From: Symsagittifera roscoffensis
Lineage: Eukaryota; Xenacoelomorpha; Acoela; Convolutidae
DNA length: 64,000 bases
Assembly (NCBI RefSeq): GCF_963678635.1
Contig: NC_087066.1
Location: 51,970,312-52,034,311, forward strand
Direction of reading: 5' to 3'
In this document: positions 31,400-43,200 of the stretch, in pieces
Layout of the letters: every line of letters starts with the position of its first letter
How positions within the stretch are numbered: position 1 is the stretch's first letter
Translations under genes and position numbers: made by a program
The notes under the pieces: generated by a model
What the model saw: only the letters and a program-made list of their open reading frames with translations
Told to the model about the DNA's origin: nothing
Database searches by the model: none

Positions 31400-32520
31400 A
31401 ATACCAAAACTCGACCCATTACGAGGCTAAACTTTGCACTAGATAAGCACACAGTTTGATGTCTGTATGTTCCTGGATTTCACAGACGATTCTTCAAGCA
31501 TGTTACAAAAAGTCGGTGGATTTCACTCACAAAATTTCCCCGAATTATGCGTACAAATATATGTAACGTAAGCTTTGTGGGCTTTTTTTGTCTTTTTGCG
31601 GATTCCGCAACAAGCGAACATAGCCAGTTGTTTTGATTCCACAGCTGTATGCGGGCTTTGTAAAGAAAAAGTAAGTGGATTGTGCAAATGAAAGCGGACT
31701 TGACAATTTTAAGTTGAGAGTGTTTTTTTGTTATGCTGAATTGAACCATTCCTTGTTTGATTAATTAAGAGCTTCAGTTACAATTTTTATCCAGCAAAAT
31801 CTGAAAAGAAAGGGCATAATTACTGTTAGTAGAATCCAAAATCAAATCCCAATTCAGTTTTCAACTAAAATTGTCGATGAACTCCTTTGGTGTTTGGAAA
31901 AAAATGAAATTTTTGACTAAATCAGCATTATAACCAATGAAATATTTCACCTCAAAATTTTTATTTCTTTCAGTATTTGAGATTGGAAAAGTGTTGACTC
32001 TTTCAGTGGTTGATCGAAAAAATGATTGTTGACAGTAAATGAGATTGAACAGTTGGACAGTCTTGCTGATGACCCACAAAAAGAGATTTAATTAAAAAAT
32101 GTAATTCACCGACGTAACTTTATATGTTACTGAAATCCGCAAACAAAATGCAAATTCTGCAGACAATTTGTGGATTTTGCTTGCAATATGAAGATTCCGC
32201 TTAAATTTGCGGATTCCGCGACAGCTCAGTTTCACTATACATATAGTTCAATATTTTTTTGTTCATTCCTCAAACTGTTCCGGATTCCGCAAATACTGTT
32301 GCGGGTTCCTCAAACTCGCCTAATATAGGAGCGATTTGACCAGCACACGGTTCTAACTATTTGTTTGTGGAATCCAATACAGTAGAGAAGATCAAAAAAG
32401 TAGCAGTGCTGCAGATTCTGCAACAAAGCTAAATTTGGTGTGTGGTTAAAACCGTTACAATACACAAAAAGCACAGTTTGGCCTCGTAATTCAAAAACCT
32501 ATTGGCTATAATTAGATCAT
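31400..32520 (+). repeat. Dispersed repeat with GCGGATTCCGC motifs, copy 1
   Basis: Related to 59,840-60,920 in the same orientation: ATTACGAGGCTAAACTTTGC/ATTACGAGGCCAAAGTGTGC, the CTTGCTGATGACCCACAAAA block, and a final CACAGTTTGGCCTCGTAAT block. The near-palindrome GCGGATTCCGC or a half of it recurs many times inside. Element class unknown. Confidence 0.65.
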
Positions 32521-32834
32521 ATCAACCAAACGATATTTTTGGGGTTCTTAGGGGATGATATTATAATATTAAATTATAAAGATTACTTTTTCTTTTTTAA
32601 GTTTTTCAATTCTGAAATTTATTCAACATAAAAAATTCCCTTCATTTTTCCAAAATTGAGCTAGAGTTGATTTGAACCTGCAAATAATTGAATACATGAA
32701 AGGTGTTGATTTTCATAATCCCTTCGGCTAACTTCGTAAGTTTGACCCCATTTTTTGTACCCTAGATACACCCATATCATATTTTCTCAAAATTCATTTT
32801 TGTTTGGAAAATAAGAATTTTTTATGCCCATGAA

Positions 32835-32905
32835 GATTCGATCATGTGATTTCAGGGCACTGATTTGAGCGCATTAACCACTATACCATGATTAGCGGTT
32901 AATTA
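32835..32905 (-). mobile_element. tRNA-like sequence, probable SINE head
   Basis: On the minus strand, GGTATAGTGGTTAATGCGC (A-box-like) is followed by ATGATCGAATCTTC (B-box-like). No functional tRNA fold was worked out. Confidence 0.35.
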
Positions 32906-33414
32906 GTGATTAGTGATTTTGTTCTTATTCCTCGTTAGGTTTTTGGTGTTTGATGTTTTATTACTCTCATGTTTGATGTTTTCAAGCGTAAATCAATTCT
33001 GCCGGCGCCAAAAGATCAAGATTAAAAAAATAAAAATGATGTTAGGACTGTTCTGTATGAGACTGAGACTGTTTTTAGAATTAATTTGATATTTCAGACT
33101 GCTTTGCTTAGGACTGTTTTTTATAGGACTCTTGCGTGTATGCACAAGTAGATGCCTGAGTCAAGCTGCGGGAAATTTTTACTTTAGAAAAAAGGACACT
33201 TCGCCAGTGTTTTCTCAGCTTCATATGGCCATCAAGCGATTCTTGCGACTTACATACCAATTAATTAGTTCTTTTTTTAATTATGCGACCTTTGTTTTTT
33301 ACCCAGCCTGATTTTCCAGAACGTAGCAGATGTTTAAGTTGCAGCATTGAATGCAACGTTAAAATTAAAAAACAAACCTGCAACGGTCTGCTGCATCCCA
33401 AAAAGGGATTGAAA

Positions 33415-34450
33415 TTATTGCCGCAATACAATTTTCCTGGGTACCACATTTCAATAATTATATGTTTTTCAATTACAAACTAAATTTTTCGCAAAATGCT
33501 AGAAGACATTGAACATAGTTGTAAATAATTAGATAATTTGTCTGCGAACCACAACTTAATTATTAAATTATTTTGCAAATAGTAAACTTGTTTTGCAAAA
33601 TGGTAGACAATTTTCTTGGGCAGCACATCTCAATAAATTTCTTTTTGCAAAACACTAGATGATTTTCCTGGGCAGCACGTCGCAGTCATTGAATTATTTG
33701 GCATTTAATAGAAATTTTTTTCAAAACGCCAGATGATTTTCCTGGGCAACACATCCCAATGACGGATTTTTTTGCAGTTAATAATACTATTTTGCAAAGA
33801 GCTTCATGACTTTGCGAAACGCTAGATGAATTTGCTGGGCCGCTCATCTCAATACAAAAAATAGTTTGCAAGTAGCAAAATTATTATGCAAAACGCTAGT
33901 TGTTCTTCCTGGGCAGCACATCTCAATAATTCAATTGTCCTGAAATTAATCCGATTTTTTAGCAGAACACTAATTATTGAGATGTGTTGTCTAGAAAAAT
34001 TATATAGAGTTTTGCAAAACATTTTTACTTATTGCAAACTAGGTTAAATATTGCGATGTTTTGCCCACGTAAAATTATCTAGCGCTTCCAAAAAAGTTTT
34101 TGTAATTACAAATTAATTTAATTTTTGAGATACGCTTCCCAGAAAAATTGTATAGTGTTTTGCATTTAGAAAAAAAAACTATTTTGCAAAACGCTAAATG
34201 ATTTTCTTGATCAGCAAATCTCAATATTCAATGTGTTTTGCAGCTATTAAATTTTTTTGCAAAACGCTAGGTGATTTTCCTGGGCAGCACATCTGAATAG
34301 TTAATTTATTTTGCAAATATAAAAAATATTTTGCCCAGCTGTAGATGATGTTCCTGGGCAGCACTTCTCAATAATCAAACAATTCTGCAATTAAAAAAAT
34401 TACGTTGCAACGCTAAATGATTTTCCTGGGCAGCACATTTCAATAATTAT
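33415..34450. repeat. Array of about 13 diverged ~80-bp units, middle units inverted
   Basis: The core CTAGATGATTTTCCTGGGCA, GCACATCTCAATAATT recurs every 60-95 bp, separated by TTTTGCAAAACG-rich spacers. Forward cores lie near 33,430, 33,620, 33,670, 33,740, 33,835 and 33,905. Reversed cores (TTGAGATGTG ... TCTAG) lie near 33,975, 34,045 and 34,125. Forward cores resume near 34,200, 34,275, 34,350 and 34,425. Confidence 0.8.
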
Positions 34451-36821
34451 CACCGATCTTCGAATTTTCTTTTTGATGTACACTGGACAGAAATAAAACA
34501 GCTCTTTTTCACTTCAATTTTTGTTGTTTTGATGATTAATTCATACTTCGTGTCAAATTGAAACCGTTTTACGACCTACAAAAGTTTTAAAAAAGGGAGC
34601 ACGAAACTTGCAACTTGATATTTAGTCAAGCACGGCTGAACGATTGGTGTTGTTTCAACTTCAATTTGCGGAATTTTTGCTTTAAGCATTGCAGAAGCAA
34701 AAGCTGTTACAAAATTGTCTGTTAAAATTGATTTTGCGAACAAATCTCCAAATATAAAAGAAAGAAAAGAGTGAGCAACTGCTGCGCAATAAAAATGAAA
34801 AAGGTTTAGTTTTTTTTTGGATTGTTGCTGTTTGATAAGACCTAGTGAAAATCAGACAAAACCTGTTTAAGCAACAAAAATGATTTAACTTCAAGCTTAC
34901 TTAAATTTACTGAAAAAGACAATTAAGGTTGGAATCCAAATGTTTTCTGTTTCATTTGTGATATTGTGCGAAAACAATTCCACCAAACAAACAAAGTTAA
35001 ATCATAAAAAATCATCAATGAATGCAACCGATCTACTACTGTTAAAGAGGTCCTTTTTTGTTTTAAAGATGAAAACATTAACGCCTAAAGCGATAGAAAA
35101 ATTTCCGAGTCCTAGTCCGGCGCCTCAAAAATTTATGAAAATTGATAAGCATCAATTCTAAATTCGAAAAACATCACGTCAGAGAAATGCGTCTGTGCTC
35201 ATGCAAAACTAACTTGAATTTTCACCTACAATGACCCGGTAATAAAACCAGCAAAAGATTGTTTTCCTAAATTATTTGTCATTTGTTTTTTTTTTCTATC
35301 TGAAAAACAGCAAATCCACAGTAGCAATTTTGCAAAAGGAAAAATTGACTTGACGGAATTTTTAGAAAAAAAATCAACAAGAAAAAATTTTGACCAAAAG
35401 ATTGCGTTTCGTGGGCATGACAGACTAAAAACTACATCATTGCATCCAACAAATTGTAGCTTTTTGGGCACGATTGTGAGTAATATAAATTTTTGATCGA
35501 CAATAGTTGGTAAAATTGAAACAATTCAAAATGATTTGGTCGCAGCCAAGAAGGCGTTTGCGCCAGAATGTAAAATTTATCATATGTAACGTTTTTGTTA
35601 AGGAGACCAAATTAATGACAATAATTGATCGATTATGGGTATTACAACGTTTAGCTTCCAAATATAGTATATGCTATACCAAAAAACGGCAAGTAATTAA
35701 AGGAATTGTTCCGTTTGATGAAGCTAGGCTCCATCCTAAGAAAATAAGGACTGATTTACGTTGCAAGGATATCAACTGAGGAATCAGAAGACTATGTTTG
35801 AACAGTAACAAATTTTCTTCGCGCTTTAAAACTATATCGATCGTATTGGCAGGGCTTTCACAGTAATCATAACCAGTAAAAAGGAAATCAAACTTTTGTT
35901 CCTCATTTGTTTCTCAATTTCATATGCCAGAAAGCAGAGAACACCAAACACATAATGAAAAAACTTTTAGGTTTAAATTTTTGATGACACGTTTTATTTT
36001 CACCAAAAAAACTCTTTTTCGTATTGCAATAATAAGGTCCCTAAAATTGTAACATAAAATGTTCGTATCGTGTTTCGAAGATTTTTTCCATGTTTTTGGA
36101 AGGTCATCGAAGCCCCATAGGCATCTTACATATTGTGTTGTTCCATGTGTGCCCAGCTGACTTCCAAATACCAAAACTTGCTTATCGTACAGTTTCATAC
36201 AAAAAAAATGTTTATCATACAATTCAATACAAATATGTAGAAAAATTGCTTTTCATACCGTTTTCAGACGAGAAAGTCGCGTGATAAGCGTTTTCTTAAC
36301 GGTTTTTAAAAACTCCAAGGTAAAAACGCGGAGATTATTTTGATTTTCAAATGCAAAATCGCTTCTATGGTCAAAAACACCATTTCCAAGGGAAATTGCG
36401 TGCAAAGTCTATAGCGTAGTCCAGGTTGAAAGTTTTTTACAAATGAAAAAAAGTTACTGCGGTTTTTTGTGAAACGCAAAATTTTTGATTTCATGTTCTC
36501 ATATTGTAAGATAATTTAATATCTTCAGTTAAAAAAGCCACAATTTTTTTTCGACCACAAAAATGAGTAAAAATTTTCTAAACATATACAAAAGTAGTTC
36601 ATTTATAAATCTGCTTGATATTTATTGCTTTAACATTTTTGGCGAAACTTCAATTGCTGAGATTCTTGCCACTTAACATATGCGATTTCCTGGAAAAGTG
36701 AAAACCTAGGGTATTGTGTTTTCCGTCAAAACACCAAGCCGAAGCAAAGTTTGATTTTTCTGTCATAGAAGGATGCTGTTATGGAAGAATCACATCTGAA
36801 AAAAGCTTGTCATACAGCACA

Positions 36822-36905
36822 GAATGTTTAGATCATAGCCTTTAGATCATAGAATGTTTAGATCATAGCAACTAGCACAGAATGTTTAGATCATAGCCTT
36901 TAAAG
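36822..36905. repeat. Short tandem duplication
   Basis: AGAATGTTTAGATCATAGCC and variants occur three times in 85 bp. Confidence 0.8.
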
Positions 36906-37563
36906 AACTACACATTTTTGTTTTCAAATTAGTGTAATTTTTTCTGCGTGGTGTAATAAAAGGATCTGACGTGAGAAAATAATTTAGGCATATTTGATAG
37001 TAATATAGGCTAATTGAACAAAAGAATTTCAGAAAAACGGCTAGAAAAACAAAAAAAAATAAAAAAGGTTCATTTTTTTGCAGAAAGTTTCAGATTTTTC
37101 AAAATGTATTTGGTTCTTTAAATGGCGCTGTTTTCATAAATTTGTTTTCATAAATAAAAATTGTATGACAAATATTTTTAATCAACTCGGGTAGTCTTCT
37201 GAACGCCTTGGTGCATTGGTCTTTTATGTCAGTTGATATACGACTACTACTTTTTAAGTATTTAGTTTAATTTGTGCCGTTCGAAGATCAATGGTTTGTC
37301 TGAGCTGCCAGGCATCATTCAGTGATTGATATGATGAAAATGATTGAAAGTTTATGTTTTTATCTGCATATCTTCATAAACAATGTGGCATCAGTTGCAG
37401 AGTTATGAGCTTCATTTACTGGCAAATCAAATATGATTTTTCGACTTGACTAAATTAATTCAATAACATTGATTCAGCGTGCTTTTTATCAACTCATAAT
37501 AACTGGTAATCTTTCTTAGCTTCAGTTTGTAGATACAGTTCTTTTAATTAGCCATCTACGAAA

Positions 37564-37580
37564 ATGAAACCTTCAAAAAG
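37564..37580 (+). CDS. Calpain-like gene, coding exon 1 (17 coding nt)
   Basis: ATG AAA CCT TCA AAA AG, then donor GTAAGA. It ends in phase 2, exactly what exon 2 needs. An acceptor-like TTTTAATTAG sits just upstream (ending 37,551), so this may be the second transcribed exon. Too short for ORF detection; chosen because no in-frame ATG lies at the start of exon 2. Confidence 0.72.
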
Positions 37581-40500
37581 GTAAGAAAACATAACACAGT
37601 ACAATAAACTTTAAAAAATCAGTTCCATTTGATTTTGGCAAATGTTAAATCTATTTCTTGTATATAAATTTTCCCTTGTTAACTGATCTTTCATCTCTTC
37701 TATAAAAATGGACTTTACCATCCCTGAATCTCAAGATATCTATATCTATTTTATCTATTATATCTATACACGACAGAAAATATCTATTGGACAAGCTTCG
37801 GATACTTCATGGATGAATTTGCAAAGTTCCTAGAATATTTAATCTGCTTTTGAGATGCTTTTGTTTTGAGCTTTAGTGAGAAAAACTATGAACTCAAATG
37901 AACTAATGGCTACAAACACATTATTTAGCTGACAAGAATGGTGCACCAATCGTAAGGCTGAACAAAGGTTAAACCCCTTTTGACATGTTTGAATTGCAGA
38001 TTCAACCAAATCAAAGAGTTCCACCTGTCAAACGGGACTCTGTTTGCGGACGGGGAGTTCCCCGCCGCCGGGACCTCGATAGACCTCAAGGATCCCGAGG
38101 AGTGGGGTAATGAGAAGGGTGTGACGTGGATGCGACCCAAGGAACTCTTCGCCAAACCGGCGATGTTTATCGGAGGCGCCGAGAGCGGTGATGTTGTGGC
38201 TGGCGAATGCGGTAAATTATTGATACCTAAAAGTTCGGACAGAAAAAACTCGGACAGAGAAATAGCTATCATTAAACTAAAAAGAACACCGCTTTTCGAC
38301 CAACTATATTGCTCAATGACACCGAAATGAAATTCGTCTAATCAACTATCGTCTCGTCTGTGTAGTTTTTTACAGAGTTTTAAAGTTTCTCGGCAAAAAT
38401 TGGTTGTCCAAAAAACAGCCACAAAGGATCGGAAATTTACCAAGTTATTGAAAAAAACCAATCAATTAACCCTAAAATTAACTAAATTAGCTTTTTTTCG
38501 ATGAAAATAGAAAAAAAACCAATGCCGTCTGAAGATGATTGATGAACTTCAGATGCTTGAATGGCTACTTACAAATAAAACTGCTCGAATTTTCGCAACG
38601 AAAATTTGATGTTTTTATTTAATTATTTTTTGGTAGCTTCTAATATCATTCAATTTTGCAGTGAAATCAATAACTTTGCATTTATTGCGCCCAAATTCGG
38701 GGTTTTGTTTTGTTTTGTTTGAGCTTTTATTGTTTTTTTTGTCTTTTTTTATTGTGCAGGCAGCTCGAAAGTGGCAGCTGCTCTGTCCAGTCTCCCCGAA
38801 GACGAGGAGAGCTTCGCGAAAGTGTGTCCTCAGAATCAGGGCTTCAAGAAAGGATACTGCGGTGCATTCCGCTTCAACTTCTGGCAGTTCGGCCAGTGGG
38901 TCGAAGTCATAATCGACGACAGACTTCCAGTTAGGGACGGCAAACTCCTCTTCTGCAGGTCCGAAGCTATTATCTTTTCCTAATGTTTTCTCTGGGAAGA
39001 AGATAAGAACTAAAACGGATCAGGAAGAGGTATTGAATCCAGAAAAGGCAAAAGTTTTCTTTTTTTTTGTCCTAAATCGGGAAACTATAAATATGAAAAA
39101 TTGACATTTTTTATTTTTCCGAAATCGCGGAAATCAAAAGCTTCCTCGCATAATATTATTTTCAATGCACGTGGCTTAAAAATGTAGCGGAGCTATATAA
39201 GCAAAAAAAAAATTTCAAGTTTTTTTTATCAAGTTGCTAAAGTATATTCAAATTCGATTTTTTCTGGTAATACTGGTGGTAAGAAATTTCCGAGGAACTT
39301 AAAAATTTAACAGCAAAATCTTGTCCTTTTTTTGAAAAATGAATGATTGTCAGGTCCAATGATGAGGGGGAAATGTGGCCTGCGCTAGTTGAAAAAGCAT
39401 ACGCCAAGTTATTTAACGGCTACATGTCTTTCAAGAAGGCCAGATTAGGCGAAGTTCTGATCGACCTCACAGGTGGAACTCTGGAAACTATTAAGCTGAA
39501 GAACACGCCAAAACAGTTGCACAAGCGAATAGGCAAAAGCATAGACTCCGGCAAACTTCTATCTTGCATTGTCAAACCTGACGGCGAGAATAAGGACGAA
39601 AACGTGCAGGGATTAGTGAAGGGTAGAGTTTATTCGGTCACTGGAACCGCCACGGTAGGAGATGGGGAATCTGGAATACCTCTAGTTAAACTGCGGAACC
39701 CAATGCATGATAAACTGGAATGGACCGGTGCCTGGAGCGATGATTCTCCCCTCTGGGAATCCGCTCCTGAGGGAACAAAGGAGAAACTAGGAACCCAGAC
39801 TGCCAAAGACGATGGCGAGTTCTGGATGTCCTATGAAGACTTTTGCGCCCAGTTCACAAGACTGGCAATTTGTCATACAAAGGTTCCGGCAAAAAACAAG
39901 ACGGAGTTTGACGGATCTTGGGTGGCTGGGCTATCAGCTGGAGGAAAAGAGGATCCGGAAGGATTGAACCCCCAGTACAGGATTGTAATTAAAGACGTGA
40001 ACTCTGACGGAAAGTGCCGAATCACTGTTTCCCTGATGCTTAAAACTTCAAAAGCTTTCAAAAACAATCACATTGCCATCGGCTACAAAATTTACCCGAT
40101 AAACGATGAAGCGGCAAATTACATGGAATTCGGATTCAAACTGTCGGCACAATATTTCAAGGACTTCAAGCCGATATTCACTTCGGCAGGCGGGAAACAC
40201 CAGAAGATGCGGGAGGTTTGCGCGTCGACCAAAATACCAGGCGGCGAGTACGTTATTGTTCCCAGCACCGAGAAACCAGACATCAACGCTGACTTCTACT
40301 TGAGAGTAGTTATGAAATACCCTGCTAATCACAAACACAATGTAGAGTTGAAAATGCCACTTAGAATGAAAGGCGGAAGGGTCAAGCAGATGTCAAACTA
40401 CGCCAACGAAGATAACGAAGAACTGCTGAAACTGAAGAAGAAGTTCGACAAAGTGGCGGGCGAAGATTGTGTCATTTCTGTTCAAGAATTGTGGGCTCTT

Positions 40501-40908
40501 ATCAAAGTGATGAGCAAAGACATTAGCAGCGAAGAGGCGGAGGTTGAGCATTCGTTTGCTTTGATGGCGCTTTTCGACGTTGATGGGAGCGGACACTTGG
40601 ATTTCCAGGAGTTCCTGAATCTAAACCGATTCTTCAAAAAATGCGTTAACATCTTCACAAAGAACTGCGCAGACAAAACTAGCAAAGATATGACATCTTT
40701 GGAGCTGGAAAAGGCTCTGTTTGCCTTGAAAATTAGCATCCCGAGAAAAATCCTGGGAATGGCAGTTACACGATACGGCGATGAGAAGAAACGGACTGTT
40801 TCGTTCATGGATTTTCTGCTGATAGTCTGCAAATTCAAGGTCATCATGGGCGCAAGTCAAGAGGATCCGTCAGGGGAAAAATTGGTGATGGCTGCTCTCA
40901 TTATGTGA
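37564..40908 (+). CDS. Calpain-family protein with degenerate active site (pseudoprotease), 4 coding exons, 660 aa
   Basis: Classical calpain architecture: protease core (about residues 10-330), C2-like CBSW domain (about 325-475) and penta-EF-hand domain (about 495-650). Active calpains are Ca-dependent cytosolic Cys proteases with a C-H-N triad. Here the GDCW box reads G77-S-S79-K, so Cys is Ser. The KGHxYS box reads KGR234VYS, so His is Arg. The LRN258P Asn is kept but the next Trp is Met260. The fold-defining sequences (LFADGEFPA, WMRPKELFAKP, FWQFGQWVEVIIDDRLP, EWTGAW, DDGEFWMS) are conserved and the frame is intact. One canonical EF loop (DVDGSGHLDFQE, 551-562) is seen. Proteolysis is therefore unlikely; a regulatory or scaffold role, as known for calpain-6 and other inactive calpains, is inferred. 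Confidence 0.93.
38000..38211 (+). CDS. Calpain-like gene, exon 2
   Basis: Acceptor GAATTGCAG, donor GCG|GTAAAT; phase 2 to 1. Encodes the start of the protease core: NGTLFADGEFPAAGTS, WMRPKELFAKPAMFIGGAE, ending GDVVAGEC just before the active-site Cys position. Confidence 0.92.
38760..38958 (+). CDS. Calpain-like gene, exon 3 (mutated active-site box)
   Basis: Acceptor TTGTGCAG, donor TGCAG|GTCCGA; phase 1 to 2. Begins with the GSSK that replaces GDCW, then VCPQNQGFKKGYCGAFRF and FWQFGQWVEVIIDDRLP, a hallmark calpain block. Confidence 0.92.
39354..40908 (+). CDS. Calpain-like gene, exon 4 (rest of core, CBSW, penta-EF-hand)
   Basis: Acceptor GATTGTCAG, 1,555 nt, TGA at 40,906. Contains MWPALVEKAYAKLFNGY, the His-less KGRVYSVTG, LRNPMHDKLEWTGAW, the C2-like region and the EF-hands. 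All later introns found in many calpain genes are absent. Confidence 0.95.
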
Positions 40909-42502
40909 AATTAGAAATCAACCTCACCAAACTAGCACTTGGGTTTGTTCTCAATTTTTGTATATAAAAACGGTTTGTAAATAGTTTTGCACATTTTCCA
41001 GGATATACTTTATGAACTTTGTATTTAATTCGTGGCTAAGAATATAAATTTTTATTAACAGTTTTGAGTTTTTTTTGCAAGATCGAAATATTCAACAATC
41101 TTATTAAATACAGCAGCGGAAGTATTTGGGGGAGGGATTTTATTTTTATTTGATCCAATGGTCATCCAAAGATGACCCACTTTGGTCTTTTTTCCCGACC
41201 GATCCACTTTTGGCCGACCGACTCTAATAAACAGAAAATTTGAGGGTTGCGCACCAAAAAACGCAGTTTGTTGGTCAAAATTCTGAGCCAGTATTCAAAA
41301 ATAAATAAAACGAGGGAGCCTGGTTATGGTGTCTGATAGTAGAACAGTTTGTCTGTTCCGGCCGTTTTTATCTTCAAATTTTCCAAAAGTTTTCGGGAAA
41401 ACTTCTTTTTTGAGGTACTAAAATTTCTAAAAAAAGCCTAAGAAAGCTTAGTTTTCAGACAGTTCTTGTAAATGAAAAAAGAGCTTTTGAACAGTAGAAC
41501 GCCTTATTCCTCAGCCCCAGGGCTCGACATTATGGCTATTAAAAGTCCTCTTTTTGGATAGTTTTATGATTTACATTTTTAATCAGACAGTCGACCGACC
41601 AACTCTTTAATTTCTAAAGGTGCATTTGAAGCCACTTATTACTACTTGGAGGGTGGTTTGAGGATGTGACTATTGGCGATTACTTTTGTCTTGCCAGATC
41701 AAAAAACGTTCAAATGAAGACATTCTGACCACCAGAAAAAAAAAACGCTTTGGAAACTCTATTTGAGTGAGTTCACAAAGACTTGTCAGTTTAGCTTAGT
41801 ATAATCGGCTTGGGATGAAGAAGTTGCCAAAATTCCCTTATCTATGCGCAGTTTTTAGCTTTCATTATGTAGAAAATTTAATGTTAGGTTTAATTCTATT
41901 ATTTTAGATTTCAAAAAATCAAAATTAATAATTTTCATTTTTTCAGATTTTTTTTAAATTGTGTAGAAACTTTGGTCAATAATGTTATTTAAGTTCAAAA
42001 GAATTTGATAAAGGGGAAATTCACAAAACACTTGATCAGCTAAATAAGATGATCACCAGCAGAACTTTTTCAGGGTTGTGGATAAGATCGTGCCTTAGTG
42101 CTCCCTGCTATAGACCAGCATATACGAGAGATTATCTGCGATGATCCTACATGAATCAGAGAACTTCCTATAAAATAAATCTTCACTTGAAAAAAATCTA
42201 AAGGCTTGTAAAACTATTTTCCAGCGAAAAATTGTTTCTCTTGAAGTCTTAAGACAATTAGAACCTGTCTTGAGAAAAAGCTATCTGCAAAAGTTTGCAT
42301 GATTTTTAAACAAAATGCAACAATCTTGTGAACAATCTAGCAAAATTCTTGCCGTAACTTGCAAGATAACCCTTGTTGATTGATTGGTCAAAAATCTCCA
42401 AAATTGGCAAATCTCCAAACGCTGACAAACTTGAGATTGAATCGATTTCAATGAAATCGAGATTGAATTCGATTGCATAAAAATGGAACTAATGGATTTT
42501 CA
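40909..42502. other. 3' flank of the calpain gene and intergenic DNA
   Basis: Possible poly(A) signals are AATATAAAT near 41,041 and AATAAATAAAA near 41,300. No coding region or repeat was recognised up to the outer LTR element. Confidence 0.5.
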
Positions 42503-42506
42503 CAAG

Positions 42507-42869
42507 TGGAACCAGATCTAAACTAAATTTTATTATTGGATATTTTATCACTATAAAATATTTAAAACTAACCAATCATGATCCATCTAACTAACAACCC
42601 ACTTATTTGTAATTTCAGCACCAGAGAGATTTGAATTTAACTTAAAACATAGTTGCCTCTCCAAGAACATAGTTACCTACTCGCAATAAACCAGTAAACT
42701 CTAGATCTATTGAGACCAATTGAGACTAGCAGATATAAGAGTAAGATTAAGATCGGTATTAGACTAAGAAGTTGCACGAATCTATCCGGCCGAAAATAAG
42801 ATAGCGTGACGAGCAGACGGTGTGCCCGATCTGAAATTACTCTATGAGTTAAACCTAGAACATAACTCA
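42507..42869 (+). repeat. Outer element 5' LTR
   Basis: 363 bp, TG...CA ends, preceded by CAAG. Matches 57,476-57,831 throughout, with scattered substitutions and small indels (for example an extra CATAGTTAC-like insert near 42,665). Confidence 0.85.
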
Positions 42870-42871
42870 TC

Positions 42872-42889
42872 TGGTGCGACCCAAAAGTC
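42872..42889 (+). promoter_or_regulatory. Outer element primer-binding site (PBS-like)
   Basis: TGGTGCGACCCAAAAGTC starts 2 nt after the LTR. TGG pairs with the tRNA CCA end. The priming tRNA was not identified. Confidence 0.65.
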
Positions 42890-42966
42890 TCGAACAAGAA
42901 CTTAAAAAAAACAAATTAGCTAAGAACTAACAAAATAGATTAGAATTAGACAAAAACATTTTCAAA

Positions 42967-43200
42967 ATGTTACACGACAATAATTTAATTGAAATGTCTC
43001 TACGACTCAATACATCAGAGCCACTATTCCGAACAATACGAGAATTTCCCGGTATTGGAAGAAGACCTCGGACAAGAGATGACATACGACTACGGAGAAA
43101 CTTACCATTAAGTTTCATGGTCGTACGGCAAAAGCCAAAACAAACTTTTTTATTTAGAATTTTACTGGCAATGAGGTTAGGTTTTCATTTGCAAATATAG
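42967..43200 (+). CDS. Short ORF of the outer element, unknown
   Basis: 77 codons with an ATG about 80 nt after the PBS. Arg-rich (GRRPRTRDDIRLRRN), no domain recognised. Its position is where a gag would start, but it is far too short. This part is missing from the truncated second copy, so conservation cannot be tested here. Confidence 0.3.
   Translation: MLHDNNLIEMSLRLNTSEPLFRTIREFPGIGRRPRTRDDIRLRRNLPLSFMVVRQKPKQTFLFRILLAMRLGFHLQI

Larger units (their letters stand above)
28668..37563. other. Intergenic region between the MIB-like and calpain genes, repeat-rich
   Basis: No ORF with a known domain. Holds a diverged direct repeat pair (29.6-31.0 kb), one copy of the GCGGATTCCGC family (31.4-32.5 kb), a tRNA-like unit (about 32.84 kb) and the mixed-orientation array (33.4-34.45 kb). 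The rest (34.5-37.5 kb) is AT-rich, with a small tandem duplication at 36,822-36,905 and no other structure seen. Confidence 0.6.

Noticed and set aside
35507-35779. 90-codon ORF in the intergenic region
   Set aside because: No recognisable domain, no acceptor or donor consistent with neighbours, composition like surrounding AT-rich DNA.
37564-40908. Active calpain protease
   Set aside because: Cys is Ser and His is Arg at the two catalytic boxes, and the box Trp residues are also replaced.
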